A stretch of DNA of 16,858 bases from Desulfobacteraceae bacterium (lineage in GTDB: Bacteria; Desulfobacterota; Desulfobacteria; Desulfobacterales; Desulfosalsimonadaceae). Under the pieces are notes generated by a model. That model was not told the origin of the DNA. It worked only from the letters and a program-made list of their open reading frames with translations, and searched no databases. Position 1 is the first letter of the stretch; each line of letters begins with the position of its first letter. The stretch is from contig DAIEHU010000018.1 in NCBI GenBank assembly GCA_027353395.1, positions 1 to 16,858 on the forward strand, given 5' to 3'. The translations under genes and the position numbers were made by a program. Shown here in pieces: positions 1 through 7,945 of the stretch.

Positions 1-53
1 ACCGAGGCCACCCGGCAGGATTCATCATTGTGATGGTTTTTCGCTTCTGGCAT
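1..53 (-). CDS. Start of an unidentified gene, cut by the left window edge
   Basis: Only the first 17 codons are present, beginning MPEAKNHHND and still open at base 1. The ATG at 51-53 (minus strand) has a Shine-Dalgarno-like AAGGA at 62-66, 8 bases upstream, which is an ideal spacing. A second ATG four bases further upstream (55-57) is in another frame and meets a stop after ten codons. The gene would lie 53 bases downstream of nifS on the same strand and could be the third gene of that operon. Too little sequence is present to assign a family. Confidence 0.5.
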   Translation of the reverse strand, partial: MPEAKNHHNDESCRVAS

Positions 54-88
54 TCATCTCATCCTTAAAATTAAAACCATAAACTTAT

Positions 89-103
89 ATGACAACGGGT
101 CAT
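89..103. repeat. Small perfect inverted repeat ATGAC-N5-GTCAT
   Basis: Two 5-base arms (89-93 and 99-103) are separated by 5 bases, in the short gap between the nifS stop and the next minus-strand start. There is no T-run beside it, so it is not a clear terminator. It may be a weak operator or chance. Confidence 0.25.
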
Positions 104-106
104 CCA

Positions 107-1282
107 TTACTGCAACCGGCATCCGGCCCCTTTCCAGAAAGGCGACATTTGACGCAGCCGTTCGATAATCGGCGGCAACTTTTCCACCACAAAATCGACT
201 TCCGCCTCAGTGTTATAAACGCTTAATGAAAACCGGATGGAACCGTGGGCCGCGGTGAACGGCACCCCCATGGCCCGGAGCACATGGGACGGCTCAAGGG
301 ATCCGGACGTGCAGGCGGACCCGGAAGATGCGCAAATTCCGAACTGATCCATCATCAAGAGAATCGCCTCTCCTTCCACATATTCAAAGCTGATATTGGT
401 GGTATTAGGCAACCGGAGGTCTTTTTCCCCATTCAGCAGGGCATTGGGAATGGCTTGCAGCAATCCCTGCTCCAGCCGGTCCCGCAAAGCCCGCACACGG
501 GTGTCCATCTCCCGTAGATGCCCTTTCGCAAGCTCACTGGCCCGTCCAAGCCCCACGATGGATGCGGAATTTTCCGTCCCGCCCCGGCGTCCCCGCTCCT
601 GGTGCCCGCCGATCATAAACGGTGAAAATTTTGCGCCCTTTCGCACATAGAGCGCGCCCACGCCCTTGGGACCATGAATTTTATGCCCGGACAGGGACAA
701 CATGTCCAGACCCGTCTGCCGGACATCCACCGGAACCTTTCCCACCGCCTGAACCGCATCCGAATGAAAAACAATCCCTTTTTCCCTCGCCATGTCCGCA
801 ATTTTTGCAATGGGAAAAATTACGCCGCTTTCATTATTGGCCCACATAATGCTGACAAGGGCCGTGTTGTCCGTCAGGTGATGCCGGAGAAAATCCAGAT
901 CAAGCACGCCTTCCTTGTCAACCGGCACCCAGGTGACGCGGTATCCGGTCTTGGCGAGATGTTCGTATAAATTTTTCACCGCTGGATGCTCCACCCGGCT
1001 GGTAATGATATGTCTTTTATCCGGATTGGAGCGGATGGCCGCATAAATGGCCGTACTGTCGCTTTCCGTGCCGCAACTGGTGAAGATGATTTCCCCCGGC
1101 TCAGCATTAATCAGGCCGGCCAGTTTCTCCCTGGCAGCCGCGATATCCCGGCCCACCGCGCCGCCAAAAGAATGCATGGAGGAAGCATTGCCGTAAAGTT
1201 CGGTGAAATACGGGAGCATGGCGTCAAGAACCACGGGATCAACCTTTGTCGTGGCGTTGTTATCCATATAAACGATATCCAT
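107..1282 (-). CDS. nifS: Cysteine desulfurase NifS
   Basis: This is a PLP-dependent enzyme of the NifS/IscS family that removes sulfur from L-cysteine as an enzyme-bound persulfide for Fe-S cluster assembly. The 391-residue length is normal. Visible signatures are His99 (RVEHP), Asp175 (HSDAVQ), the PLP lysine Lys201 in SGHKIHGPKG and the catalytic cysteine Cys324 in SSGSACTSGS, whose short NifS-type loop sets it apart from SufS. The start ATG overlaps the nifU stop by one base (TAATG), so the two are translationally coupled, and NifU is the expected scaffold receiving the sulfur. No other nif gene is seen, so I infer a housekeeping role for this pair rather than one limited to nitrogenase. 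Confidence 0.95.
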   Translation of the reverse strand: MDIVYMDNNATTKVDPVVLDAMLPYFTELYGNASSMHSFGGAVGRDIAAAREKLAGLINAEPGEIIFTSCGTESDSTAIYAAIRSNPDKRHIITSRVEHPAVKNLYEHLAKTGYRVTWVPVDKEGVLDLDFLRHHLTDNTALVSIMWANNESGVIFPIAKIADMAREKGIVFHSDAVQAVGKVPVDVRQTGLDMLSLSGHKIHGPKGVGALYVRKGAKFSPFMIGGHQERGRRGGTENSASIVGLGRASELAKGHLREMDTRVRALRDRLEQGLLQAIPNALLNGEKDLRLPNTTNISFEYVEGEAILLMMDQFGICASSGSACTSGSLEPSHVLRAMGVPFTAAHGSIRFSLSVYNTEAEVDFVVEKLPPIIERLRQMSPFWKGAGCRLQ

Positions 1283-2109
1283 TATTTCACCTCCTCAACG
1301 GCCAGGTCAGGCGACACCGTTTCCTGAAGCCTTGTTTCCACATAATTTTTGAGGGTCAACTGGGATGCCTTGCAGGTGGCGCAAGTGCCGATGAGTTTTA
1401 CCTTCACCCGGTCGCCTTCCACGTCGATCAACTCAATATTGCCGCCGTCTTTTTGCAGGGCCGGCTTGATCTCCCGCTCCAGAGTCTCTTCAATAAGCCG
1501 GATTTTCTGAATATTGGTAAGGGTTTTTGGGGCGGCGACGGTTTCCGGCGCATTGTTATAAACGGCGTCGATAATCTGCTGAATATCGTCATGGCATTTT
1601 TCGCACCCGCCGCCGGCTTTGACATAATGGGTCACATCCTCAATGGTTTTAAGATGATTCTCCTTGACGGCCCGCTCGATTTCCTTGTCCGTGACCCCGA
1701 AGCACTCACACACAATCCGTCCGTCAATTTTCTTTTCTCCCTGGCCCCGGTAACAATAAATGGCTTTTTCCAAGGCATCGCGGCCCAGCACCGAGCAATG
1801 CATTTTTTCTTTTGGCAGACCTCCCAGATAGTCCGCGATATCTTCGTTGGTGATTTTTTCCGCTTCCTCAAGGGTTTTACCGATCAACATTTCCGTAAGC
1901 GCGGATGATGACGCAATAGCGCTCGCGCACCCGAATGTCTGGAATTTGGCTTCTTTGATCAGCTTGTTTTCATCGAGCTTGAAAGAAAGTTTCAGCGCGT
2001 CCCCGCACGCCATGGAGCCCACCTCGCCCACGCCATCCGGGTTTTCGACTTCCCCCACATTACGGGGATTTATAAAATGGTCTTTGACTTTATCCGTGTA
2101 TTCCCACAT
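1282..2109 (-). CDS. nifU: Fe-S cluster assembly scaffold NifU (three-domain)
   Basis: The 275-residue protein has full NifU architecture. The N-terminal IscU-like scaffold carries Cys35 (ACGD), Cys61 (FGCAS) and Cys105 (MHCS). A central BFD-like [2Fe-2S] domain carries Cys134, Cys136, Cys169 and Cys172 (CEC...CEKC). The C-terminal Nfu domain carries the CATC pair Cys243/Cys246. NifU builds and hands over [2Fe-2S] and [4Fe-4S] clusters using sulfur from NifS, encoded immediately downstream with a one-base overlap. A GAGG Shine-Dalgarno precedes the ATG. Likely clients nearby are Fe-S proteins such as Hcp, but this is inference from co-location only. Confidence 0.95.
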   Translation of the reverse strand: MWEYTDKVKDHFINPRNVGEVENPDGVGEVGSMACGDALKLSFKLDENKLIKEAKFQTFGCASAIASSSALTEMLIGKTLEEAEKITNEDIADYLGGLPKEKMHCSVLGRDALEKAIYCYRGQGEKKIDGRIVCECFGVTDKEIERAVKENHLKTIEDVTHYVKAGGGCEKCHDDIQQIIDAVYNNAPETVAAPKTLTNIQKIRLIEETLEREIKPALQKDGGNIELIDVEGDRVKVKLIGTCATCKASQLTLKNYVETRLQETVSPDLAVEEVK

Positions 2110-2161
2110 GATTCACACCTCACTTTCAGATTGATTCCGATATATCATTTTATCTATAGTC

Positions 2162-2188
2162 AGTATAATATTCCCACGATTTAGACAA
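2162..2188 (-). promoter_or_regulatory. Possible sigma70 promoter of nifU-nifS
   Basis: On the minus strand there is a TTGTCT -35-like box (2183-2188) and a TATACT -10-like box (2162-2167). The spacer is only 15 bases, so the match is imperfect. The boxes lie 53-79 bases upstream of the nifU ATG, within the 100-base gap after the kinase gene. Confidence 0.35.
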
Positions 2189-2209
2189 ATTCAATGATGT
2201 TTTTTCCCT

Positions 2210-4828
2210 TCATGCGGAAAGCGCCTGCCGGATTTTAACCGCCAAAGCCTCCAGCGAAAACGGTTTTTGAAGAAAATGAACCCCTTTGTCCAGTACGCCG
2301 CGATGGGCGATCACATTGGCCGTGTATCCGGACATGAACAGGGTTTTGATGCCGGGCCGCAGTGGTAAAATCTGCTGCCACAGATCCCGGCCGCTCATTT
2401 CCGGCATCACCACATCGGTCATCAGCAGATGAATTTCCCCTTCATAATGCGCGGCCTGCTCCAACGCCTCGCGGGGAGCGGCTGTCACCAGCACTGTATA
2501 TCCCAGTTGTTCAAGGATGGTTTTCGCGATTTCAAGCACCATCGGCTCGTCTTCCACCAGCAGCACGGTCTCCGTGCCTGAAGGCGTCTTGGCCGGCTGT
2601 TGCGGCGGTTCCGCCGGCGGCGTGTCCGAGTTCGCTTCCCTGGGCAGGTAAACTTTAAAAGTCGTGCCCTTCCCCGGTTCGCTGTAAACATTAACAAATC
2701 CGTTGTTCTGCTTGACAATGCCGTATACTGTGGAAAGCCCCAGCCCGGTTCCCTTTCCCACGCCCTTGGTGGTAAAAAACGGCTCGAAAAGAAGAGGCAG
2801 CGTCTGGCTGTCCATGCCGCAGCCGTCGTCGCTGACCGCCAGCATCACAAATTCTCCCTCCACAAACCCCTTGTGACGGGAGCAGTACGAGGCATCAAAA
2901 ACAACGTTCCCTGTTTCAATGGTCACCTTGCCCACGCCATTGATGGCATCCCGGGCGTTGACCGTTAAATTGGCCAGAATCTGATCGATCTGGGCCGGAT
3001 CCATCTTGACGGTCCACAAATCCGAAGCCGGTTTCCATAGCAGATCAATATCTTCTCCGATCAGGCTCTGGAGCATTTTCAGCATGGGGCTGACGGTGTC
3101 ATTCAGATTCCGACATACCGGCGCGATGGTCTGCTTGCGGGCGAACGCCAGAAGCTGGCGCACCAGATCCACCGAACGCCTGCCCGCATTCATGATTTCC
3201 TGGATTTTCGGGCGAAGGGGATCGGCCGGGTCGAGCTTTATCAGGGCCATTTCCGCATATCCATTGATAATGCTCAACATATTGTTGAAATCATGAGCGA
3301 TTCCACCGGCCAGACGGCCCACCGCTTCCATCTTCTGGGCCTGCCGGAACTGGGCTTCGAGTTTCTCGCGCTCCGCATCCGCCTCCCGCTGCCGGGTGAT
3401 ATCTTCAATGATGCCGATTCCGCCTTCAACAATCCCGGATTCCGAAACAATCGGGCTGAACAACACCTGCACCGGCGTGACTTTATGGGCGGTCACGGAT
3501 CGGTAGTCTCCTTCAATCGATGCGGTACGGCCTTGCAGAGCCTCCTTTAGAATTCCGGCAACGCGGGTATCCGGCAGTTTGCTCATATCCAGACCAGTAA
3601 GGGCTTCTTGGGAAGAACCGATGATCTGAACGAAATTGCCGTTGCAGGCGGTGATGATTCCGTTTTTATCGAAATGCAATATCCCCAGGGGTGCGTTTTC
3701 AAATATTAAACGCAATTTCTGTTCACTCTTGGTCAGTCTGGCTTCGCTTTTTAAAAGCTTTTGCTGTTCCTCCATGAGAGTGGTGCGAAAGTCCTCCATG
3801 GCCCGCCGCCGCCGCTGTTCGGAGCGGTACAGGATCTTATAAAATCTGGCCTGCCGCCACCGGTAAAGAAATGCGCTTACAGCTCCTGCCAGCAGAATGA
3901 AAACCATTACAAAAAAAGCGGCGATGCCGCTGCGATATCTGGCTTCCGCCATAATTTCGCTGGTATCCACCTTTGTGACCATCTGCCAGGGGAAGCCTGG
4001 CACCGTTCGCAAATCCGCCAATACCCTGTTCCCCTGATAATCAACGCCATCGAATATGCCCGTCCTGCCAAGAACCGCCTGAACCGCCGGAACGCGGGTT
4101 TGCGTCAACGGAATCCGGAGGCGCAGATCCATGTCCGGTTGACGCCGCAAATGATTTAAATACAGCACGGCGTCGCCATCCCGGCGGACAATGATCGTTT
4201 CGGCGCTGGGGCTGGCCGTCGGCCATGACTGAATCAGGGGATAGAGAAAGGTGGCGGCGTTGATACGCATGACCAGAATCGCCAAGGGAGAACCGGCAAC
4301 GCTGAAAACCGGAACAACGATATCCATATAAATATGATCTCCGGGACACCGGTACAAATCAGAGAACTCCGGTTTTCCCTTGGCGATAGCCGCTTTGATC
4401 GCCTGCCGGGTGATTGGTTCCAGCGGTTCAGGATTGTCAAGCGCCGCCATCAGAAGATGCTCATCCAGGTCAAGAAGCAGGACATCATCGTAATCATTCA
4501 CCGTCCGTTCGCGGCTCAGGCGTTGTTTCCACAAAACCCGCAATTCCGGATTACCGGGATCCGCCAGCCATTTTTCCAGAGCCTGCTGAAAAAACGGGCT
4601 GGTCGCGGAACGGATGGCGTCTCCCAGCCGCTCCTTTCGCCACTGTTCAATTTGAGAGGACTTGAGCGCGGCAATGGCGGACAGATCAGAGAATTTTTCC
4701 TGACGGATGCGGCCGGTTTCGAAATAAAAATAACCATAGCCCGCCGACAGCACCACAAGCGTAATCACGGCAAAAAGCAGCCATCCATTCCGGCGGGCGG
4801 AACGGATTCCGGTATCGGCATCTGACAT
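2210..4828 (-). CDS. Membrane hybrid histidine kinase (Cache-like sensor, PAS, HisKA, HATPase, REC)
   Basis: This 872-residue hybrid sensor kinase has a membrane segment at about 15-36, an extracytoplasmic sensor region of about 265 residues resembling dCache domains, a second membrane segment at about 301-323 and a short coiled linker. These are followed by a PAS domain (about 367-480), a HisKA dimerisation domain with phospho-acceptor His512 (GGIAHDFNN), an HATPase with N-box NARDAIN, DDGCGM and GKGTGLGL, and a C-terminal receiver with Asp805 (TDVVMP), Ser833 and Lys855. The HDFNN-type H-box followed by a receiver is common in deltaproteobacteria. No output regulator or DNA-binding protein is adjacent, so the phosphorelay partner must be encoded elsewhere. 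The ligand is unknown. A GAGGTG ribosome site sits 5 bases before the ATG. Confidence 0.93.
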   Translation of the reverse strand: MSDADTGIRSARRNGWLLFAVITLVVLSAGYGYFYFETGRIRQEKFSDLSAIAALKSSQIEQWRKERLGDAIRSATSPFFQQALEKWLADPGNPELRVLWKQRLSRERTVNDYDDVLLLDLDEHLLMAALDNPEPLEPITRQAIKAAIAKGKPEFSDLYRCPGDHIYMDIVVPVFSVAGSPLAILVMRINAATFLYPLIQSWPTASPSAETIIVRRDGDAVLYLNHLRRQPDMDLRLRIPLTQTRVPAVQAVLGRTGIFDGVDYQGNRVLADLRTVPGFPWQMVTKVDTSEIMAEARYRSGIAAFFVMVFILLAGAVSAFLYRWRQARFYKILYRSEQRRRRAMEDFRTTLMEEQQKLLKSEARLTKSEQKLRLIFENAPLGILHFDKNGIITACNGNFVQIIGSSQEALTGLDMSKLPDTRVAGILKEALQGRTASIEGDYRSVTAHKVTPVQVLFSPIVSESGIVEGGIGIIEDITRQREADAEREKLEAQFRQAQKMEAVGRLAGGIAHDFNNMLSIINGYAEMALIKLDPADPLRPKIQEIMNAGRRSVDLVRQLLAFARKQTIAPVCRNLNDTVSPMLKMLQSLIGEDIDLLWKPASDLWTVKMDPAQIDQILANLTVNARDAINGVGKVTIETGNVVFDASYCSRHKGFVEGEFVMLAVSDDGCGMDSQTLPLLFEPFFTTKGVGKGTGLGLSTVYGIVKQNNGFVNVYSEPGKGTTFKVYLPREANSDTPPAEPPQQPAKTPSGTETVLLVEDEPMVLEIAKTILEQLGYTVLVTAAPREALEQAAHYEGEIHLLMTDVVMPEMSGRDLWQQILPLRPGIKTLFMSGYTANVIAHRGVLDKGVHFLQKPFSLEALAVKIRQALSA

Positions 4829-4882
4829 TCTTCACCTCATTGCATCGCGTTTCTCGGGGGAGATGGGATAGTGATGGAACGG

Positions 4883-5989
4883 CTATTCGGCATTATTATT
4901 GGTTTGGTTTTTCATGCCTTCGTGTTCCTTGATAAACGCCTTCCGGCCTTTTTCGATGGCCTCCCGCCGCCTGAATTCATCGGCTTGATCCCCAAATGTT
5001 TTATTTTGCAAATTGTTTATCTGCTGGTTCTTCTCTTCATCCGTGAGATCCGGATTGCCGGTTATGGCATCCGCCTCTTCATGATATTGTTTTTCAGCGG
5101 CCTTTTCGTCTGCCATTTGCTTGTCGATGGCATCCATCTTTTCAACAACTTCCGGGGGAAAAAATTCCTCGCGGAACTCCTGGACTTTTGATTGGCGGTC
5201 CGTGGGATTCAATGCATCCAAATCTTTCTGATAAATATCCAACTTTTCCGAATACCGGTTATAGGGTTCCGGCCGCTTCTCCACGGCTTGCGCATCTTCT
5301 CCCCACATATCCTGATTGAGCTGCCGAATCATCATTTCCTTTTCGCTTCCGTTCAGATCCTTGTTATTGACTATTTCGGCCCGCCGCAGCGCATACTCCT
5401 TGGCCTTGACATCCGCGCCAAATATCGTGTCAGCCAGCTCCGCGCCCAATTGCGCGCGCCGGGACGCCTGAATCTGCTCCAGCAACGCAATGGCTTCTTC
5501 AGCGGATGTCATCGCCGACAAATTTTTAAATTCCGTCGTCAGGCTCATCTCGCATTTCAGGTAATTCTGATATGTGTCAAAAAGAAGCTGGGCGTCCGAG
5601 GGAGAAAAATGCGCAAACAGATAGGCCCGCACCTTTTCAAAATGATCGGCCATATCAGGAGCCGCCTTAAAAAGATATTCAAGATATTTAAAATACTTAA
5701 GCGTGTTGCGGGAATTAATCAGCTTGCCGTTATACAGCAATTCCTGGGGGTTCGGGTCATCGGGGGATGAAATCGCCTGGCCATCTTTGGGTTTAACGTC
5801 ATAATGCGCGATGGGAAGCGGTGTCAGGGCCGCTTCAACATCGGCCAGGGGGATATGATGGCTGTTGTCAAAAATATATTCCGGCTGCTTTGATTCCTTG
5901 GGATACAGGATATAGCCGATAACGCCCAGAATTACAACGAGGGCGCCAAAAGCAATGATTCTGACTTTATTTTTTTTTGATGGCTTCAT
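4883..5989 (-). CDS. Lipase chaperone (Lif/LimK-type), membrane anchored
   Basis: The 368-residue protein begins with a basic stretch and one membrane anchor (about 10-29), followed by a long, charged, almost entirely helical periplasmic region. This matches the steric lipase foldases that wrap around their lipase and help it fold in the periplasm. The segment NTLKYFKYLEYLFKAA (about 95-110) sits where the family has its conserved RxxFDY-type motif, in a divergent form. The lipase gene lies directly upstream on the same strand, as in lipA-lif operons, and is the expected client. The ribosome site is weak (AAGG 11 bases from ATG). The assignment rests on architecture plus context and is probable rather than certain. 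Confidence 0.75.
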   Translation of the reverse strand: MKPSKKNKVRIIAFGALVVILGVIGYILYPKESKQPEYIFDNSHHIPLADVEAALTPLPIAHYDVKPKDGQAISSPDDPNPQELLYNGKLINSRNTLKYFKYLEYLFKAAPDMADHFEKVRAYLFAHFSPSDAQLLFDTYQNYLKCEMSLTTEFKNLSAMTSAEEAIALLEQIQASRRAQLGAELADTIFGADVKAKEYALRRAEIVNNKDLNGSEKEMMIRQLNQDMWGEDAQAVEKRPEPYNRYSEKLDIYQKDLDALNPTDRQSKVQEFREEFFPPEVVEKMDAIDKQMADEKAAEKQYHEEADAITGNPDLTDEEKNQQINNLQNKTFGDQADEFRRREAIEKGRKAFIKEHEGMKNQTNNNAE

Positions 5990-6047
5990 GCTGAATACTG
6001 CCTTTAACAGATGGTTTGGGAAGAAATATCCGGACGCAAAAATAATA

Positions 6048-6080
6048 AAAGGGGGGCCGCCTTGAATGGAGCCCCCCTTT
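6048..6080 (-). terminator. Hairpin terminator between lipase and chaperone genes
   Basis: Ten-base arms AAAGGGGGGC (6048-6057) and GCCCCCCTTT (6071-6080) enclose a 13-base loop. In the minus direction the stem is followed by a T-rich tail (TTTTATTATTTTT). This is a good intrinsic terminator or attenuator for lipase transcripts, placed before the chaperone gene, so it would lower chaperone relative to lipase expression. Confidence 0.75.
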
Positions 6081-6125
6081 GGATTTATTGTTTTTTATGT
6101 TAAATTAGCAAGAAAAAATTATGTA

Positions 6126-7010
6126 TCAATACCCCCTGTTCTTTAAATCACTGACAACGCTGACATAGAACGCGGGCGCATTAAAACCAGGCGTGACGCC
6201 GAAGATCTGATCGACCATATTCAAATGATCGCACCCTACACTGTACCATGCCGCGCTTTGGCATCCCTTGTAAGTTCCCCATTTGGCGCTGCTTTCCGCG
6301 ACCAGACCATCGTTTGCGCCGTCATGGGCCAGAAGAATCAGCCAGGTCGGTTCGAGGATGATGTCCGGAACGGATGTTTTGCCTTTGGATGCCCAGCTCT
6401 GATAATAAACACCCGTCTTGTTTGGGGTATTCGGGTTAAAGGTATTGATCACATAATCGGTGCAAAGATCGTATCCATTCTGAAGGCTGTTGGGGCTGGT
6501 GTCGCCGAAAATAAAGGCATAAACGAAGTTAAGGGAGCCTCCAAGCGCATTTCTTATAAAAGTTGGCGTGTTATAGCAGACCAGGTTAGCGATATAACTA
6601 CCCCGGTTGGGGCCGCACATGCTGGTCCAGCTTGCAACCTTGGTTGAGAGGCCAAGATTGGAAATGGCGTACCGGGTATACAGGGCTCCGTGGGAATGTG
6701 CGATAATATTGGCTTTGGCCGCGCCGGTAGCCGCCAGAATCTGCAGAAATTGCGTTTTAAAAGATGCGGCTTTGGCGGTTGTGCTGTCCATTCCATTGAC
6801 GGAGGTTTTATAAACCTTGGCGCCGTTGTTCGCCAGGGCGTTATCGATACCCCACCAGTAGTCCACAATGCCTAATATCTGGGCGGAAGCGCCCATGCCG
6901 TGCGCTAAAATCACCGGATATTTCGTGGCGCAGGTCGTACCGGCGGATACAAAGCCGGGAACCACAATAATTGAAACCAGAATTGCTGCGAATAAATACA
7001 ATTTTTTCAT
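6126..7010 (-). CDS. Secreted triacylglycerol lipase (alpha/beta hydrolase, family I-like)
   Basis: The 294-residue protein has a Sec signal peptide ending near VSA at residue 23. Motifs follow the Pseudomonas/Burkholderia true lipases that need a Lif chaperone: the oxyanion-hole HGMG (37-40), nucleophile Ser106 in AHSHG, catalytic Asp234 in ANDGLV and His262 in CDHLNMVDQ. The nucleophile elbow has Ala where GHSHG is usual. By comparison with P. aeruginosa lipase (from memory), the calcium-ligand Asp two residues after the catalytic His appears to be Asn264 here, while the later Gln (Gln268) is kept. The enzyme probably hydrolyses long-chain triglycerides outside the cell. It carries its own GGAGG ribosome site 6 bases before ATG. 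The chaperone gene follows on the same strand. Confidence 0.9.
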   Translation of the reverse strand: MKKLYLFAAILVSIIVVPGFVSAGTTCATKYPVILAHGMGASAQILGIVDYWWGIDNALANNGAKVYKTSVNGMDSTTAKAASFKTQFLQILAATGAAKANIIAHSHGALYTRYAISNLGLSTKVASWTSMCGPNRGSYIANLVCYNTPTFIRNALGGSLNFVYAFIFGDTSPNSLQNGYDLCTDYVINTFNPNTPNKTGVYYQSWASKGKTSVPDIILEPTWLILLAHDGANDGLVAESSAKWGTYKGCQSAAWYSVGCDHLNMVDQIFGVTPGFNAPAFYVSVVSDLKNRGY

Positions 7011-7119
7011 CTTTCCCCTCCAGCCATTGAAACACTTAAATTGTTTGTTTTCCGTTTTGACCTGCCGCCATAGTGCTTTTGATAAACGTAAATTTTTTGA
7101 TGAATTGGTGATTGTTCAT

Positions 7120-7134
7120 GTAAACACTGTTTAC
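7120..7134. promoter_or_regulatory. Palindromic operator candidate GTAAAC-ACT-GTTTAC
   Basis: Perfect 6-base arms are separated by 3 bases, about 110 bases upstream of the lipase ATG and 259 bases upstream of the cytochrome ATG. The symmetry and position fit a dimeric repressor site. The regulator is unknown. Confidence 0.45.
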
Positions 7135-7266
7135 CAGACGGCTTTATTATTAACAGACTTTGGACGGAAAGCAATCGGGGGAAACCTGAAATACGCATTC
7201 GAAAACCCTGATTTTAAATTATTGAATCATTTCATTATCTTTCAGCGCCTTTAACAAAAACACAAG

Positions 7267-7293
7267 TTGACATATGCCTGTTTTTACTATAAC
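7267..7293 (+). promoter_or_regulatory. Sigma70-like promoter for the tetraheme/octaheme cytochrome operon
   Basis: A perfect TTGACA -35 (7267-7272) and a TATAAC -10 (7288-7293) lie about 100 bases before the cytochrome ATG. The 15-base spacer is two bases short, so it may depend on an activator. The -35 overlaps a half-site TTGAC of the type found in the hcp operator. Confidence 0.45.
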
Positions 7294-7392
7294 AATTTTT
7301 TATCAGGCCGATTCGAATTCATCCTATTTAAAATAATTTCAGATCGTTTCAGGCGGAAAGGGTTCTTTTTACAAATTTCACCAGGAGGCATC

Positions 7393-7932
7393 ATGAAGAA
7401 CAGACCAGTGATAAAAGGGCTCTTCCTGATCAGCTTGGGAATTATTCTGGGATTTCCGGTATTTTCCATGATGTATTACACCATGGTGCGGACATCGACG
7501 CCCCAGTTCTGCTCCTCATGCCATGAAATCCAGTTCGCCTACAACACCTGGAAGACCTCCACCCATGTGAACAACGCCCAGGGGTTCGTGGCCGACTGCA
7601 TGGACTGCCATCTCCCGGCGCCCCAGGATACAATCAATTTTTTTTATACAAAAGCCCTTCACGGCGCCAATGACATTCTCGCGCATTTTACGCAGAATGA
7701 ATACAATCATGCCGAAGAGCGGGAAAAGGCTTACCGTTCCTTTAACAACGCCCAGTGCATGAAATGCCACCGGAACATCCTGTATATACCGGACAAACGG
7801 GGCGCCATGCTGGCCCACCGGACGGTGGTGTATCCGCTTCCAGGCATGGAAAAAAAATGCGTTGACTGCCATCGCGACCTTGTTCACAACGCGACGCCCA
7901 TTTATCGATATAAACAAATTCAGAAATATTAA
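7393..7932 (+). CDS. NapC/NrfH-family membrane tetraheme cytochrome c (quinol dehydrogenase)
   Basis: The 179-residue protein has one N-terminal membrane anchor (about 8-31) and four CxxCH heme sites: Cys40-His44 (CSSCH), Cys69-His73 (CMDCH), Cys122-His126 (CMKCH) and Cys156-His160 (CVDCH). NapC/NrfH proteins take electrons from menaquinol and pass them to a periplasmic reductase. An AGGAGG ribosome site 4 bases before this ATG sets the start; an in-frame TTG much further upstream lacks such support and would add an implausible leader. The octaheme HAO-family gene starts 13 bases downstream and is the obvious partner. The pairing with HAO instead of NrfA is the notable feature. Physiological direction (reductive) is inferred. 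Confidence 0.92.
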   Translation: MKNRPVIKGLFLISLGIILGFPVFSMMYYTMVRTSTPQFCSSCHEIQFAYNTWKTSTHVNNAQGFVADCMDCHLPAPQDTINFFYTKALHGANDILAHFTQNEYNHAEEREKAYRSFNNAQCMKCHRNILYIPDKRGAMLAHRTVVYPLPGMEKKCVDCHRDLVHNATPIYRYKQIQKY

Positions 7933-7945
7933 AAGGAGGCATCGG

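Larger units (their letters stand above)
7011..7392. promoter_or_regulatory. Divergent regulatory region between lipase and tetraheme cytochrome genes
   Basis: These 382 bases contain no convincing gene. The region must hold the promoter of the minus-strand lipase and that of the plus-strand cytochrome pair. A perfect palindrome lies at 7120-7134 and a promoter-like pair at 7267-7293; both are listed separately. The remainder is AT-rich. Confidence 0.6.

Noticed and set aside
1246..1908. 220-codon plus-strand frame across nifU
   Set aside because: It lies antisense to clearly identified nifU with all cluster cysteines; no family resemblance or ribosome site.
2135..2167. IscR/Rrf2-type operator before nifU
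   Set aside because: A faint ATA...TGACT resemblance is seen, but the second half of the dyad is missing.
7267..7280. HcpR-type site upstream of the tetraheme/octaheme operon
   Set aside because: Only the left half TTGAC is present; the right half (GCCTG) does not match, so I keep it only as a promoter -35 box.
7267..7392. Longer N-terminus of the tetraheme cytochrome from a TTG at 7267
   Set aside because: The extension lacks a ribosome site and covers a promoter-like region; the ATG at 7393 has AGGAGG and begins the expected membrane anchor.
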